Shown here: one piece after another, positions 37,936-50,461 of the stretch | Position numbering within the stretch: the stretch's first letter is position 1 | Layout of the letters: the number at the start of each line of letters is the position of its first letter | Assembly (NCBI GenBank): GCA_947095535.1 | Contig: OX352772.1 | Span: 50,797,445-50,861,444 of the forward strand | Direction of reading: 5' to 3' | Length of the DNA: 64,000 bases | DNA from: Poecilobothrus nobilitatus | Lineage: Eukaryota > Arthropoda > Insecta > Diptera > Dolichopodidae | Notes under the pieces: generated by a model | What the model was told of the DNA's origin: nothing | Seen by the model: the letters and a program-made list of their open reading frames with translations, nothing else | Databases searched by the model: none | Program-made: the position numbers and the translations under genes

Positions 37936-39125
37936 AGTGGTTGAACGTTCCTCTTTTATTAATACATAGAAAATAAACAAATAAAAAATTTTAGTAAGAG
38001 GGTCAGGAAAATTTTATGTAAATAAGCATGGCATTCTTTTTTAAATATTCAAACAAAAATAATCGAAGAAGAAACAAAAACGGGAAAAAAATTGTGTCGG
38101 TCGCTTGTTTGTATGTTATTTATTTTGTATGGAAAAAGTGATCGTGTTTAATAAAAGAAAAAAATTGTGTCGGAATTTGGAGAATTAAAATTTTAGATTA
38201 AAAAAATATTGAAAAATGTAAATTTTCAAAATACAGTAAGAAATCTAAAGCCTAATTAGCAGAGTAAGACTTTTACATAACAAATTCAACTTCTCTTATA
38301 GGCAGAATATTGGGATGTACATCTTAACTACTTGTACAGTAAATGGCCAAGAATTTAAAAAAAGAAAAGAATTAGATGGAAATTTATTATTTGTTATACA
38401 AAGTTCAATCAATACAAGGAAACTTAAATGAAATCTATGAATAATTAATTGCAATTATGTATTTTTGTGGTTAAAATAGATTTAAAAATTTATAAGTCGT
38501 TCAGATTAATCCAATTATTTTTTTTCTGTCTTCAATTAGTAGTATTTTAATTCCATTCGAAAATAAACAAAACTGCAAATTAATTTACATGTAATTCCAA
38601 ATTAATCCACAAAAATATTCAGAACGAAATAAAACTCAAATAAATTATATAAAAGTATGAATATAACCACAACAATATTTCCATTACATGAAAATACTAT
38701 AAGTAATATTTTATAAAAGAGAAATATGTATAAAAAAAACTGATGATAATCGTATTAAAAATTAATAAATAATAGGGATTATAAAGAACCAAAAGCAAAT
38801 CGAATTTCGTCCCAAAAAATCCCATAAGAATAAAAATCAATATAAAAATAATTGTGTTATATAAAAAACAAAAAAATAACATTTTTTTTATAACACAATA
38901 CTTTACCCGTATATTTTAATCACGAATTTTCCTTTTAATATCTTCCATATAAGTACTGTTTGGTGCCGATTAACAGAATTTTTATTGGACATATTTTAAT
39001 TTTGGTTATAATTTTTTATTTAAAAAGAAAAATAAAAGTAACCTGGAAAATTGGATAAAATAACCTTTTAGATTTGATATAAATAAATATAAACTTTTAT
39101 TATACATATTATATGAATTATTTTT
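37936..39125. other. Unannotated AT-rich intron sequence
   Basis: Nothing is recognised. Confidence 0.5.
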
Positions 39126-39342
39126 GTAATCTATTATTTTTTTTTTATTGCATTTCTCTGCCACATAAATTTCTGTGGACAGGAAATACCACTGCATTTC
39201 CTGTTCAGGCGAGGCTGTACATATCGTAAGGGGGAATAACTCTTATGACGAGTGTGAGATTCGAACCTACACTCCCTCGGTGTTTGCAGCGTATTTTATA
39301 CGTCCTTACCTATTAGGCCACCGAGGCCCCGTAATCTATTAT
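39126..39342 (-). mobile_element. tRNA-derived SINE, copy 4, with target-site duplication
   Basis: On the minus strand it begins GGGGCCTCGGTGGCCTAATA, with an A-box-like CTAATAGGTAAGG and a canonical GGTTCGAATC B box within a T-arm-like stem. The body ends in poly-A (poly-T at 39136-39147 on the plus strand). GTAATCTATTAT occurs exactly at 39126-39137 and 39331-39342, a 12-base target-site duplication. The body is slightly longer than in copies 1 and 2, with an extra TGCAGTGGTATTTCCTGT segment. Confidence 0.9.
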
Positions 39343-40809
39343 ATAAAAGCCGTAAACGTTTGCAACAATAACATTTTTCATAGCAAAAACTAATACTGCA
39401 CATAACAGAAAAAAAGAATGAAAATAAAATTGAAAATTTATAGGGTTGGGTACTTACCTAATCCTGAAAATTAAAAATTTTTTAAAAAAAAAAATTATTT
39501 TTGAAGGAACGGGGGCATTAATTTTCTTAGTGTCGTTACGGCGTTTTTACGCTTGTTTATATTTATTTAAAAAGTTAAGTATTCTTACTGATGAAGGGAA
39601 CGTTGTTTTCAAAAAACTTTTTTAAGATAAATGAAAAATATATTAGAACAGAAAGATTATTCTTTTTATTGAGTGATAAAAAACCAAAATTATTTCTAGA
39701 TTACTAAGATACTAGAATTATTAACCAATATTATTTCTAGATTACCAGAGGGGCGTATGCTACGCCGGGTTTATCTAGTATTTTATAAAAATACAGGAAG
39801 CTTTAGATCAATTATTGTACCAATTAAGCGAAATTAATTATAAATTTAGAAGCATGTTTGAAAACAATCATATAACTATGGTTAGATGGGTAATGATCAC
39901 TTTCTAGAATTATACCTTAGGGAGCACAATTAACACAGGTTTGTTTTGATATAAATTCCCCCTGCTCCATAGGATTTAGTTTAATAGGTAATTGGTAGTT
40001 GTTAAATATATTATATAACCGTTTCACAGAGTTTAGTTCATTCATAGGTAACTAGATTATAGCTATCCAAATAGGAGATATCACATTTTAAGTCTGACTT
40101 TAGCTAGGTTCAAACATTCCTAGAGAAATGAAACAGAGTAACAGTAACAGACTTAAATGCTATTCTATTTGCGACTTCTACATTGTGGGTTCTAAAAATT
40201 TAAATATAGCTATTAGTACTAGTAGTATTTATATTTATGCAGTTTAACAATTCTTTCATTCCACATCTTTCTTGATGTTTAATTTACTTAAACTACCCCA
40301 TCTAAATTTTGCTACTACAGATGAAAAGTATAGCCATATATCAAATATTTCGTGTTTAAGTCTACCAGTTTTCAAATCTATACTTCTATATCTTACAAAA
40401 TCACTTAATAAATTTAATTTGCCTAATCTAAAAAATATTTGTAGCATAGACAAATCTCAGATAAAATAAAGTATTAAAGTATAATAGACAAATCTCATAG
40501 AACAATTTGTAATATTTTATTTAAAAACATTCATTCTGTGAGTTATATTGTGCGAATTTAAAACTGTTTATTTAAATATGTATAAATTTTTTTTTTTTTT
40601 TAAATATTTAAATATTTATTTTGAATTAATAACATTTAATCTAAATGATCAACACAAAAACTAAAATAAACTTCAGTTTTTATTTTCTTTCTTGACGTTT
40701 ATTGAAAATTTTTAAAATTTCCATTACAATCTTTCTCAATATATGTGCTATCAGTGGCGGATTTTAAATTTTTAACAAAAATATTATTCCTTTACTTTAC
40801 ATTTTATAT
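39343..40809. other. AT-rich intron sequence with short repeats and weak open frames
   Basis: ATTATTTCTAGATTAC occurs twice about 40 bases apart (39689 and 39729), followed by the palindrome GGCGTATGCTACGCC at about 39752-39766. The 39.9-40.5 kb part is less repetitive and carries a 65-codon minus-strand frame (40256-40453) that I do not recognise. It could be a relic of a retroelement. Confidence 0.35.
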
Positions 40810-41637
40810 TTATACCGGTATGAACTATGTTCAAGGGTGTAATAAATTTGCCATTACGTTTGTGGCACCTTAAAGGAGTCGAGCTAGATATAGTGTCAAC
40901 GGCATGGATCGGCTCAGAATCGAATTCTGAGTCGATTAAGCCATGTACGTCCGTTCGTCCGTCCGCACGATAACTCAAAAAATAAAGGAGCTAGGAGGCT
41001 GAAATTTTTTTTACGTCACTAAATTATCTAAATCCAGCATTTTCGGCCGCCAGGTTCGAGTAGCTGCCATACAACTTCTTTTTTTATATGGAAATAACTC
41101 AGTATCTATTCAAGCTAGGTATCTGAAATTTTGCAAACGATGATCAAGTTTTATGGCAACAACTTCTGTAAAATTTGGTTGTAATGGTACGACAGGTTCG
41201 GGTAGCTGCCATACAACTTCTCTTTTTAAATGAAAATAACTCAGTGTCTTACTGAAGCTAGGAATCTGCATTTTAGTGAAGAGGTGTCGAATTACATGCC
41301 AACAACTTTTGTAAAATTTGGTTGGTCTAAAGCAGCCGGTTCAGCCTTCTTGCATCTCCTGCAACTTAATGAAGCTAGGCGTTTGAAATATTGCAAATGA
41401 CGATCAAGTTTTATGGCAACAACTTCTGTAAAATTTGGTTGTGATTGGGCAATAGATTCGGGTAGCTGTCATACAACTCCACAATTTACATACATATATC
41501 GCTGAAGTTAACTTCGGTACTAAAATATCTGAAAGTTTTTAAAAGATGGTCAAGTTTTATAGAAACAGAGTATATTACGTTCATACGGGTATCCCAGAGT
41601 TGACACAATCTACTCTACTGCACTCTTCCTCGTTTTA
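40810..41637 (+). mobile_element. Complete family A Helentron-like element, short form
   Basis: This is the reference short form. The head is TATACCGGTATGAACTATGT then TCAAGGGTGTA, followed by GTCGAGCTAGATATAGTGTC, the tract CGTCCGTTCGTCCGTCCGCAC, the block AAAGGAGCTAGGAGGCTGAA, and one module of the 260-bp type (CCGGTTCAGCCTTCTTGCA). The tail has GTTCATACGGGTATCCCAGA and ends CACTCTTCCTCGTTTT. At 828 bp it has no expansion of the 306-bp module seen at 52-62 kb. Confidence 0.9.
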
Positions 41638-42888
41638 ATTAGGGTCTAAACAGTCTGCGGTCTACATTAACACAATAGATCTTTTTTATTTGCTTGCAAC
41701 TTTGTCATATATCCTGGATCTAATTTTTTTTTGATTTTATTGATTCTAATTGATTTTTACAATTATAAAAAATAATAATTAACAGAACTTTATTATAGTC
41801 TATAAAAAATGTAATATCCTTTATATAAGCTTTATTTCTATCCTATTTCAAAAAAAAAACTTACAACCAAAATATGGTACACCACACATTAATTGGTTCA
41901 TTTATAGTACCAAAATTGTTTAATACTCTTATATATTATCAAAACAAAAACTGACAAAAGAAATGCAATAACCAATACTGAATAAACCGAATGAAAGAAA
42001 TAATAAGAAAAGTTCATATTTTACCATATTGTCCTTATTGTTTATCTGTATTATTAAATCCTATTAAAAAATTTTTTGAGTCACGATTTCACAATATTTC
42101 GATATAATTTTTTTGACCTAAATTTACTACAAAAAAAAAACCCAAAAAAAAATACGAATTTCTTTTGTTCTACACCTATAATTCATTCATATGAAACCTC
42201 CTCTCACTCCTTACACCCAGTTTTATTTAAATATTCTGAATTTTTTTTGTTCCAAATATTTAAATTTTTTTTGTTTTTAGATTTTTGAAAAATGTTTCCA
42301 TGTCCAGTAATAAAATCTCTTTTTACCATGATATCTATTCTGTAAAAGTGCATTTAAACTTTGTTCACTTATACTTTGTTTCCACTTGTTTTTTTTTTTT
42401 ATATAGAACTAATGAAACTTTTTCTAAAGGTCTTAGTTGGATTCTGTAAGTATTAACAAGAGTTATATAAAAAAAAAATGTTATCTTTATTAAAAACAAA
42501 AATTAAAAATGGAGTGGTAAATTTTTTTTATTTTGGTTAGAAACAAACTAGGAATACAAACGTGTCACTAGGAATACCAAATTTAATACCAAGTGTAATA
42601 TAAAGTTTTAGGCTAATTGGTATTTAAATAGTTTATTTTGAATAAAATTTATAAAGTTTTTCAACTATCAAATGTTTCAACAAAGAACAAAGTTATTTTT
42701 ACTGAATGAAATAATTTTTTAAATCCTCTAAATGAAATAAAGTAAAACCACTTGAAAATTTTATAAAGTAGTGTTAAGCAAATTGTTGTATAACAATTAA
42801 ATTAATTTGCATATACACGATTTTTTTTAACAAATAACAGAATAAATCAAATACAATTTATAAAATACTATTATAAATAATGTGGAAT
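41638..42888. other. Unannotated AT-rich intron sequence
   Basis: Nothing is recognised. Confidence 0.5.
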
Positions 42889-43340
42889 TTAACTTATTTG
42901 ATTGCGAGCATTATCTAAGATACAATTAGGATAGGACGAAATTTGAAGACATTTACCCTCAATGCAGGAAGGTGTTTTTATACTACTGCACGTTGTAATC
43001 TCCTGATGGCCCTGACTCTTTCTCTGTAGTAAATTAATAATAATATTAACAAAAATATTAATACCAATAATAATAGCTGCTACAGTCACAGTAGGGGTTG
43101 CCTTCAATAATTACATTATGCAGTAAGGTGTTATATAATACTGCATGTTGTAACTGTTGTAACGGCTATATCCATTTCCTATCCCTACTCCCTATTAATA
43201 TACTGCGTTAACAGGTAAGAGTTTCATTCCATTATATTGGCTAAAGAGGGAGGTGGGTTTAGTCAGTAAGAATCTGCCACTACCAAGGAGAAATTATTGG
43301 TGTCTTTGGAAGATTCCCACCTCCCTTAGGAAAAAACAAA
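42889..43340 (-). other. GC-richer island with small unrecognised open frame
   Basis: A 72-codon minus-strand frame (42889-43107) has a hydrophobic stretch, VAAIIIGINIFVNIIINLL, followed by a Cys-rich end (TCSSIKTPSCIEGKC). Upstream are a degenerate direct repeat (ATACTGCATGTTGTAAC-type, at about 42975 and 43140) and an 11-bp inverted repeat, AGGGAGGTGGG at about 43249 with its inverse near 43316. I do not recognise a family. A transposon relic or a small intronic gene are both possible. Confidence 0.25.
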
Positions 43341-43469
43341 GATTTACTCTCAATAGCTTAGTAGAAATCCCAGACTGAAACGATTCAATTTTAATGCATA
43401 TTATAACTTTTATTTAATCTTTATTTATTGTACGTATATATTTTTGGCAACATGACAATATTTATCTAT

Positions 43470-43990
43470 ATATATCTTAACAGTATTTCCTAAGCCGAAA
43501 GGTACGAAATCTTGTTTTTGTTTTTAATCTTAATCTTTTAAATCTTGTTTTTTAAAGTCTTATTTTTTTTAAAAATGTTGCTTTTGTTAAAGCTCTTGTT
43601 AAATCGTTTTTATTTTTAAGGGTCAGATTCACTGAAAGTAGCGTATTTTTTCGGAGCCAGAAAATTATTTCAAATAAATCAGTTTATAGCCGATGTTATA
43701 CCGTTTATGTAAGTGATAATGAGGTGCATTTTTACAGCATATGTGGGAAGTGAGTACATGTGCATATGCAAAATTTTGTGTTAGAAAAGATTACATAATT
43801 GGTTACAAAATTAAGATACTAAGCTTTTATCAGATCATTCATACCTATACGCTAGATTCGGGATTAGGAGAGCTTTTTATAATTGGTTATAAAATGAAGG
43901 TGACATCCTAAATAACTACCTTTCTGAGTGATGACAGTTTTAGGCTAATATAGTCAATATTTTTTCATTGATAATATAATTTGTTTTACT
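43470..43990. repeat. Minisatellite/low-complexity element (M4)
   Basis: An arm of simple sequence built on AAATCTTGTTTT is followed by a core with two units carrying ATTGGTTA(C/T)AAAAT and ATACGCTAGATTCGGGATTA. These match the core unit of the 62.3-kb element (GCGAGATTCT, GTTGGTTACAAAA). It is degenerate, and the second arm is only weakly seen near 44030-44070. Confidence 0.35.
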
Positions 43991-44210
43991 GAATGTTTTA
44001 AAGTTATATTTCAATTTCCTTTCTTAAATTTCTTTTGAAGAAATCGGAAAACAAGAAACGGTAATAACTTACTTACTTAAACTTAAACAACTTATAATTA
44101 ATTTTTAAAACTAATACAGTAATCCAAATTGCATAAAGGTATTAAGACATTAACAACTTTCTAATGTAGAAAAGAGAAGTGTTAAATTCTTGATAAAATT
44201 CTGGAGCCTT

Positions 44211-44480
44211 ACTTTGATCCTATATCTAGCTCGACTCCCTTAAGGTGTCACAAACGTAATGACGCATTTATTAAACCCTTGAACATAGTTCTTACGAGTA
44301 TAAAAATGTGTCACAACAATAATTTTTTTAAAAGACCTATCCATAACTGAAATTTCAATGTTTTACCTTAAACTATATAAAAATTTTTTAAACAAATCTA
44401 AAGACAGCCGGAAAAGTGAAACTAAAAAGTAAATTTTTTGAAGAAATTTTAAAAATTCTACTAAAAAACTACAAAACATT
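44211..44480 (-). mobile_element. Family A head fragment next to a family B-like fragment
   Basis: 44211-44302 is a lone family A head (TATATCTAGCTCGACTCCCT, GGTGTCACAAACGTAATG, ACATAGTTCTTACGAGTATA). 44303-44480 resembles the region at 24800-24910: AAAGACCTATCCATAACTGAAA, and a CGGAAAAGTGAAACTAAAAAG block in place of GGACAGATTGAAACTAAGAAG. Both are truncated. Confidence 0.55.
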
Positions 44481-46130
44481 TTTATATTTTTATTCAATAC
44501 CGAATTACAAACCCACATAAAATCATCTAAACTATCTTAAACATAAACAATGTCAACTTAATTTTTTTTTTTTAAATCCTTTATTGGAAATATATATTTA
44601 TAATCAGTGATAATATCAATTTAGAACTGAAGGATCTAATATTATACCTTTGTATCTTTTACTAATATTTCCTTTCATTGTTGTGTGATTGGTGTATCAT
44701 TAAATGTCGGTATTTAATGTGAACTTTGACTTTAACTTTAACTCATTAAATAATCATTAAACTCATTTTTATTTCTTTAAAACTTTTCTCTTTTTGTTTT
44801 GTTTATTTAAACAGTTTTTAATGTAAAGTGTCTATACGGACTCTCAAATCGTTGATGATAAAAATGAAATAATAATAAATTTAAAATGAAAAACTTAAAG
44901 AAATAAACAAAAAAAAAAAAAAAAAACTTTATTAGAACAGAAAAAGTTTTTATTTATATTTCGGTAAACAATAAAATATTTTAAAAAAACTTTTATTTAA
45001 ATGTGGTTTTTAGTATCACGTGATGTGAATTATGCAATTTATGTGATTTTCTTTTGAAATGGAAATTTTTTTCACTTAAATTTGTATCTTAAACAATCTC
45101 CACAATATAAATAAGCTTTAATATAACCATAAAACTTTAACTTTAAAAATTCTGAAGATATTAAAACCATTAAAATTTAGAAAATTCTCAAGTGTTTAAA
45201 AATTTATTGTCATTTTGCAGATGCGTTTTTTTTTTTTTTTTTATGATTTTAATACTTTAATTTATTTTTGTTATTTTTTTTTTATTAAATCAAAACATAA
45301 TCCAAAAGTAATTTTAAATGATTTAAAGACATTTTCAAATTTTGTTTCAGTTTAATATTTCTATATACCAATCAGTAATTCATTTAAAGAATTCATATTC
45401 TCTAACTATGTACGACAATATGAAAATTTTCTATTAACATAAAAAAAAATGTAGGAATTAAAATTTTTATGTACTACTACATTAATTATTTAAATGAATT
45501 AATTTACCTAAGAAACCATGAATTGTAAATATTATTTCTATGACAATAAATTTTTAATATTCCTCAGATATGTCAGAAACGAACATGGAAGAGACGTTTT
45601 ATTTAAAAAAAAAAAAATACAAATAGTTAAAATACATATCAAAAATTATGTTCAAAATAATCTAAAAGATATTTTTTATAGGTATCTCTTGTTGTTAGGA
45701 AGCCAAATTTTAAGATTCTTAAATTATGGGATAGGTGTATCCTAAATGTTATTTATGACTTTTTAATATTATTAAATGTTGTATGACTTTTTAATATTAT
45801 TAAATGTCCCGAAAAAGTTTATTTAAAACAAAATGTTTAATATAATAAAAAATTGAAATATTTAATTGATATGAAAAACAAAAAAAAAAAATTCTAAATA
45901 ATGAAGAAACCTTTCCAATTAAATTATATCTTTATCTTGAATTCTCTTAAATAATACATTAAAAAAAAATGTAAAATATAAAAATTTCACTATAGATATA
46001 TTTATTTTTACTTTGTACAAATAATATATTACATAACAAACACATAATATTATTAAATGGATATCTTCAATTAATTGTATAGCCTAAAATTATGCAATAC
46101 AATTTGCAAGACTTTATTTAATTTTATTTT
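44481..46130. other. Unannotated AT-rich intron sequence
   Basis: Nothing is recognised. It includes poly-A and poly-T runs and an imperfect tandem duplication of TGACTTTTTAATATTATTAA near 45755-45805. Confidence 0.5.
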
Positions 46131-46670
46131 CCGGGATATCCGTATGAATGTAATATATACTCTGGTTTTATAAAACGTATGAACTATGTTCAAGGGTATA
46201 ATAAATTTACCATTACGTTTGTGACACCTTAAAGGAGTCGAACAAGATATAGTGTCAAAGGTATTAATTGGCTCAGAACCGAATTCTGAGTCGATTAAGC
46301 CATGTACGTCCATCTGCACGATTTCAAAACTCGGAGTTATTTTCATTTCCAAAGAGAAGTTGTATGACAGCTACCTGAACCTGTCCTACCAGCACAATCA
46401 AATTTTATAGTTGTTTTTGGCCTGTATAGACACTACACTATTTTATATAGTGAAACTAACAACTTTGCAAAAGTGACGTAAAAAAAATATTAGCCTCCCA
46501 GCTTCTTGATTTTTTGAGTTATCATGCGGACGGACGGACAAACGTACATGGCTTAATCAACTCAGAGAGGATCCATACATTTGACATTATATCTAGCTTG
46601 ACTCCTTTAAGGTGTGACAAACGTAATGGCCAATTTATTATATCCTTGAACATAGTTCATAAGGGTATAA
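46131..46670 (-). mobile_element. Rearranged family A element with two inverted heads
   Basis: At the left is a short piece of tail motif (ATATCCGTATGAATGTAATA). Then comes a head in the plus orientation (46178-46330: CGTATGAACTATGTTCAAGG to ATGTACGTCCATCTGCACGA). The element then switches to minus-strand module sequence (GAGAAGTTGTATGACAGCTA), a GGACGGACGGAC tract and a full minus-strand head ending near 46669. Two heads therefore point outward from a shared, shortened body. Confidence 0.75.
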
Positions 46671-49670
46671 AAATAATATAACTTTAACTACTTTTAAGCA
46701 AACTATTTAATTATATAATATTTAATTAATTATAACTTATATGTATAGAGGTCTTGTTTGCTTTTTATTGTCAATATTTATTTATTAAATTATCCATTTC
46801 GAATTTCATACATATATATGTGCAATACATATATATATATTGCACTTCTATAAAATTATAAATAAAATTTTCAAAATGTCAATTATTATTAAAATGATTA
46901 TAATAATGATGAAATAATGATGAAACATTTTATAATTTCATATAAATAATATACCACCATTATATCATTTATTAAATGAATAAATACCAATAAATAAATT
47001 ATCAATTAAATGGACATTGTTGAATAGTTCAAACATTTAATTTTAATATATATACTTATATACATATATATAAATACGTAATTATGACTATAACCATATA
47101 TATTTTAAAATTAAAATTTGAAAATAAATTTGTTTATTAACGTGATGCCATTAATTACGTTTGCAAACAAATAAATTAAGAAAAAATAATAAAAATGGTT
47201 TATTTGATAACAATTTGTTTACCATTTGGAAAATTTATAAAATAAATATATTTTCCTAGGCAATTTGATGAGAATTAGATTATATAATAATATGAAATTT
47301 ATTAATTTTTCATTTAGATAAAACTTTAAGGTGAAAGATCACAAATGTTCACAAATTGTCACAAATTATTAAAATGTATATTAATAATTATAAGTTGATA
47401 GATTTTTTAATTTTCTTATATAAAACAAAATAACGCAGATAGAAAATCTTTTCATAACTATAGTTTAGTACATAAGTACCAAAAAAAAAAATAAGTATTA
47501 TGAAAATTACTTGAAATATCTAAGTTTTTTTTTTATGAGGAACTCTGGAAAATATCAACAGTTAATAAAAGTAACTGCACAAGATTCCAGTGGATAGTGT
47601 TGAACTTTAACCAACCAAAACCATCAGCTGCTTTAAAACCAAAGTTTAGGATGAGTCCTTTAATATGCATAGTAAATGCACAGTTTGATTTTGGAGAAGA
47701 GAATGTGGAACGGATGTTAGGAAAATTCGTTTCGGGATACTTAGAATTATAGAGTTTAAAGCAGAAAATTTGGAAGGTTATTTTAAAGAAAGATGTAAAT
47801 GTTCTTCTTAAATTTCGTTATACGAACACAAGTTTCTTAATAAAAAAATGTGAAAGATCTTAATAACTTAGTAATATAAGTTTGGAATTTATGCTGCGAA
47901 AAACAAATAAATTAATAGACGATTCTTGTGGTTCTTCTGACGATTTCTTGCGGTTTAACTGAGAACATAAAAACTTTTATTTTTAAATAATTCACACTAC
48001 AATTAAACTGAAAATACTTATGCATGCTATGTAAAAATTAATATTACAGCGTGTTTCAAACTAAGTTCGTTTACCCAAACAAAAACGTCGCAATGAACAT
48101 ACTGAAACCAAATAATATGATCTCCAAAAGCAAAGTCAACATTTAGTTAAATAGTCAAGTTGCCATTAAGTCTTTGTAATCCTACTTTATGAAATAAGTA
48201 TTCATTATTAACTGTATTTCATCATTAAATGAAAGAAGTGAAGTCCTTAATATCCATTTTTTTGGGTACTGGAACATAGGACAGACATAGGATGTTCTTT
48301 ATATTTTCTTTATTTGATTTCTTAAATAAAATTTTAGATCTATCAGAAATGAAAATACTCGATTTATAGTGCTTTCTAATAATATCGCTAAGGAGAAAAC
48401 AAATCTGGGGTATCACAACGGTCTTAAACTGGCCAATAGATTTAAAATCAGTCATATTACGAAGTATCATTTAATTAAACAAAAAAATATATTTAATTAT
48501 TCTCCATGACAATATTAAAGAGTTTTCGTAAATTTCTAAACTATTCAAATTATTATCAAATATGATATGACCATCTTTTCATACACTACTGATAAAATTC
48601 AATTACTCCTTTAAACTTTTAACATTTCTTTTAAAATTTAAAAAAAAAAAAAATTATTTTACAATCAAATCACATTCTATAACAAGAATTTACCACGTCA
48701 TTTTGATATTAAAAGCCTGTCAGTGAAAATGTCAATCAATCAAAGTGTTACCGTTTATCTTTTTCTAATTGAAGTTTTCTGTTTTTATTTTTTCTTCTTT
48801 TTGTTTATTTGTTTTTTACGAAAATTAATTTAAGTGTCCGTTAGTTTTAATATAAACAATCGAATATTATTACTATGTACAATGTATATATATATTTTTG
48901 AATAAAAAAAAAATATATATATATTATATAATATGTAGAGGTGTACCATACATATTATTTATGGTAAAACTTGAAAAAAACATGTGAAAAAACCTTGAAA
49001 ATTCCTTAAAATCTTTGTCATATGTATGTACTTATATTAAATTTATTGTAGGTGATAAAAAAAAAAGTATACCAAAAATACAGAAATTATCCTCAAAATT
49101 AATTTCGATATATGGAAATTGTTTAAATTATGCAAATAACAAAGCACAAAAACTAATATATTATTTGTTTTTTTTTTTTATTACATATTAAATCAAGTGT
49201 ACAGAAAATAAAAAATTAAATATTTAAAAAAAAAATAATAATAATTCAAATTCCAATAAATTACCTTTAAATTTAAATCGAAGGTTACTGAAGTATAATA
49301 TAATATAATAATATATAAGATCCGTTTTGTCTTCTTCAAGTTCATTTGATATTTTAATATTTTTTATTTTCTACTTTTTACATTTTATACATTTTACTTT
49401 TGACTCTTTTGTTCATTCTTTTTTATATCTCTATCTCTTTTCAATTTTTTATATTTTGCATTATATTTGTTTATTTTTTTGTTTTATATTTTGCTTCAAT
49501 TGAGATTTTTTACAAACAGATTATCCGGAAATTATCATACATATATATACATATATATCTATATACATATATATATATAATTTTTTTTTTATTTGTTACA
49601 ACAGGAAAATAAAAAATATACAAATTTCCAATAAATTATCCTAAACAACAAAATAAACTTACATATTATA
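46671..49670. other. Unannotated AT-rich intron sequence
   Basis: About 3 kb. (TA)n tracts lie near 46800-46850, 48885-48930 and 49540-49580. A minus-strand 81-codon frame at 48225-48470 is not low-complexity (FKTVVIPQICFLLSDIIRKH) but I cannot place it with any confidence. No RNA gene is seen. Confidence 0.4.
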
Positions 49671-50258
49671 TATTTTTACCAACCGCATACATTAATATAT
49701 AAGGTAGGTATTGTTTTCATACTAAAAATGTGTATCCGAGATTTTGGCAAATATGCACTACCTACTCCGGTGTGGAGAAGGCTGTAAAAAAATTTTTAGC
49801 ATGATGTCTGCCTGTCGGTGTGTGTGAGTGTGTTTTGTGTGTGTATGTGTGTGGGTGCGTGCGTGTGTGTCTGTGGGCACGTGTACAGCTTAAACGACTA
49901 AGTGGATTTTTTTGGAATTTCATATTTAAGGTTTTGACGTAAATATCTCGGATTGATAAGCTTTTGGAGTAAATCGGAAAACCACAATTGGTAGTTTACT
50001 AGTATACTTTTTAAGTCTTTTACGAATATTTCGTAATAGAAAAATTTTATGAGATAAATTATTAAGAAAAAATTGTTACACAAGTAAAGAGCAACAACTT
50101 TGCATTTGCATAGAACATTTTTTGTTCCGACTAACTTTAACTTTTATTTAATTTTTTTTCTAAGTCCAAATTTCATACATAACACCCCATATGAATTCAT
50201 TATACAAAAAAATTTTTTTGTTTTTTTTTATACTCTAAAAATTTATATACATACTAAA
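49671..50258 (-). repeat. Unclassified repeat family F, copy 3
   Basis: The reverse complement of copies 1 and 2, from GGTAAAAATATA through an expanded (GT)n tract at about 49817-49872 and AGTTGTTGCTCTTTACTTGT (complement) to the upstream CATATG-flanked block. Its 5' part is shorter than in copies 1 and 2. Confidence 0.7.
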
Positions 50259-50461
50259 CATGTGCACAAATGCATTTGAAATAGCTTTCAAAACATTCAT
50301 ATTTAAACAAATGTGTATACTCATTTTGAAGTTTTCAAATTGAGTAAATATGAGAGAGAAAATTTTGGGTACTCATTTGTTCAAGAGAAATAAAATCAAA
50401 ACATAGAATATAGTGTACTCATTAGCAAATTGTATTCAAACCATTTGATTCATTTGATTTC

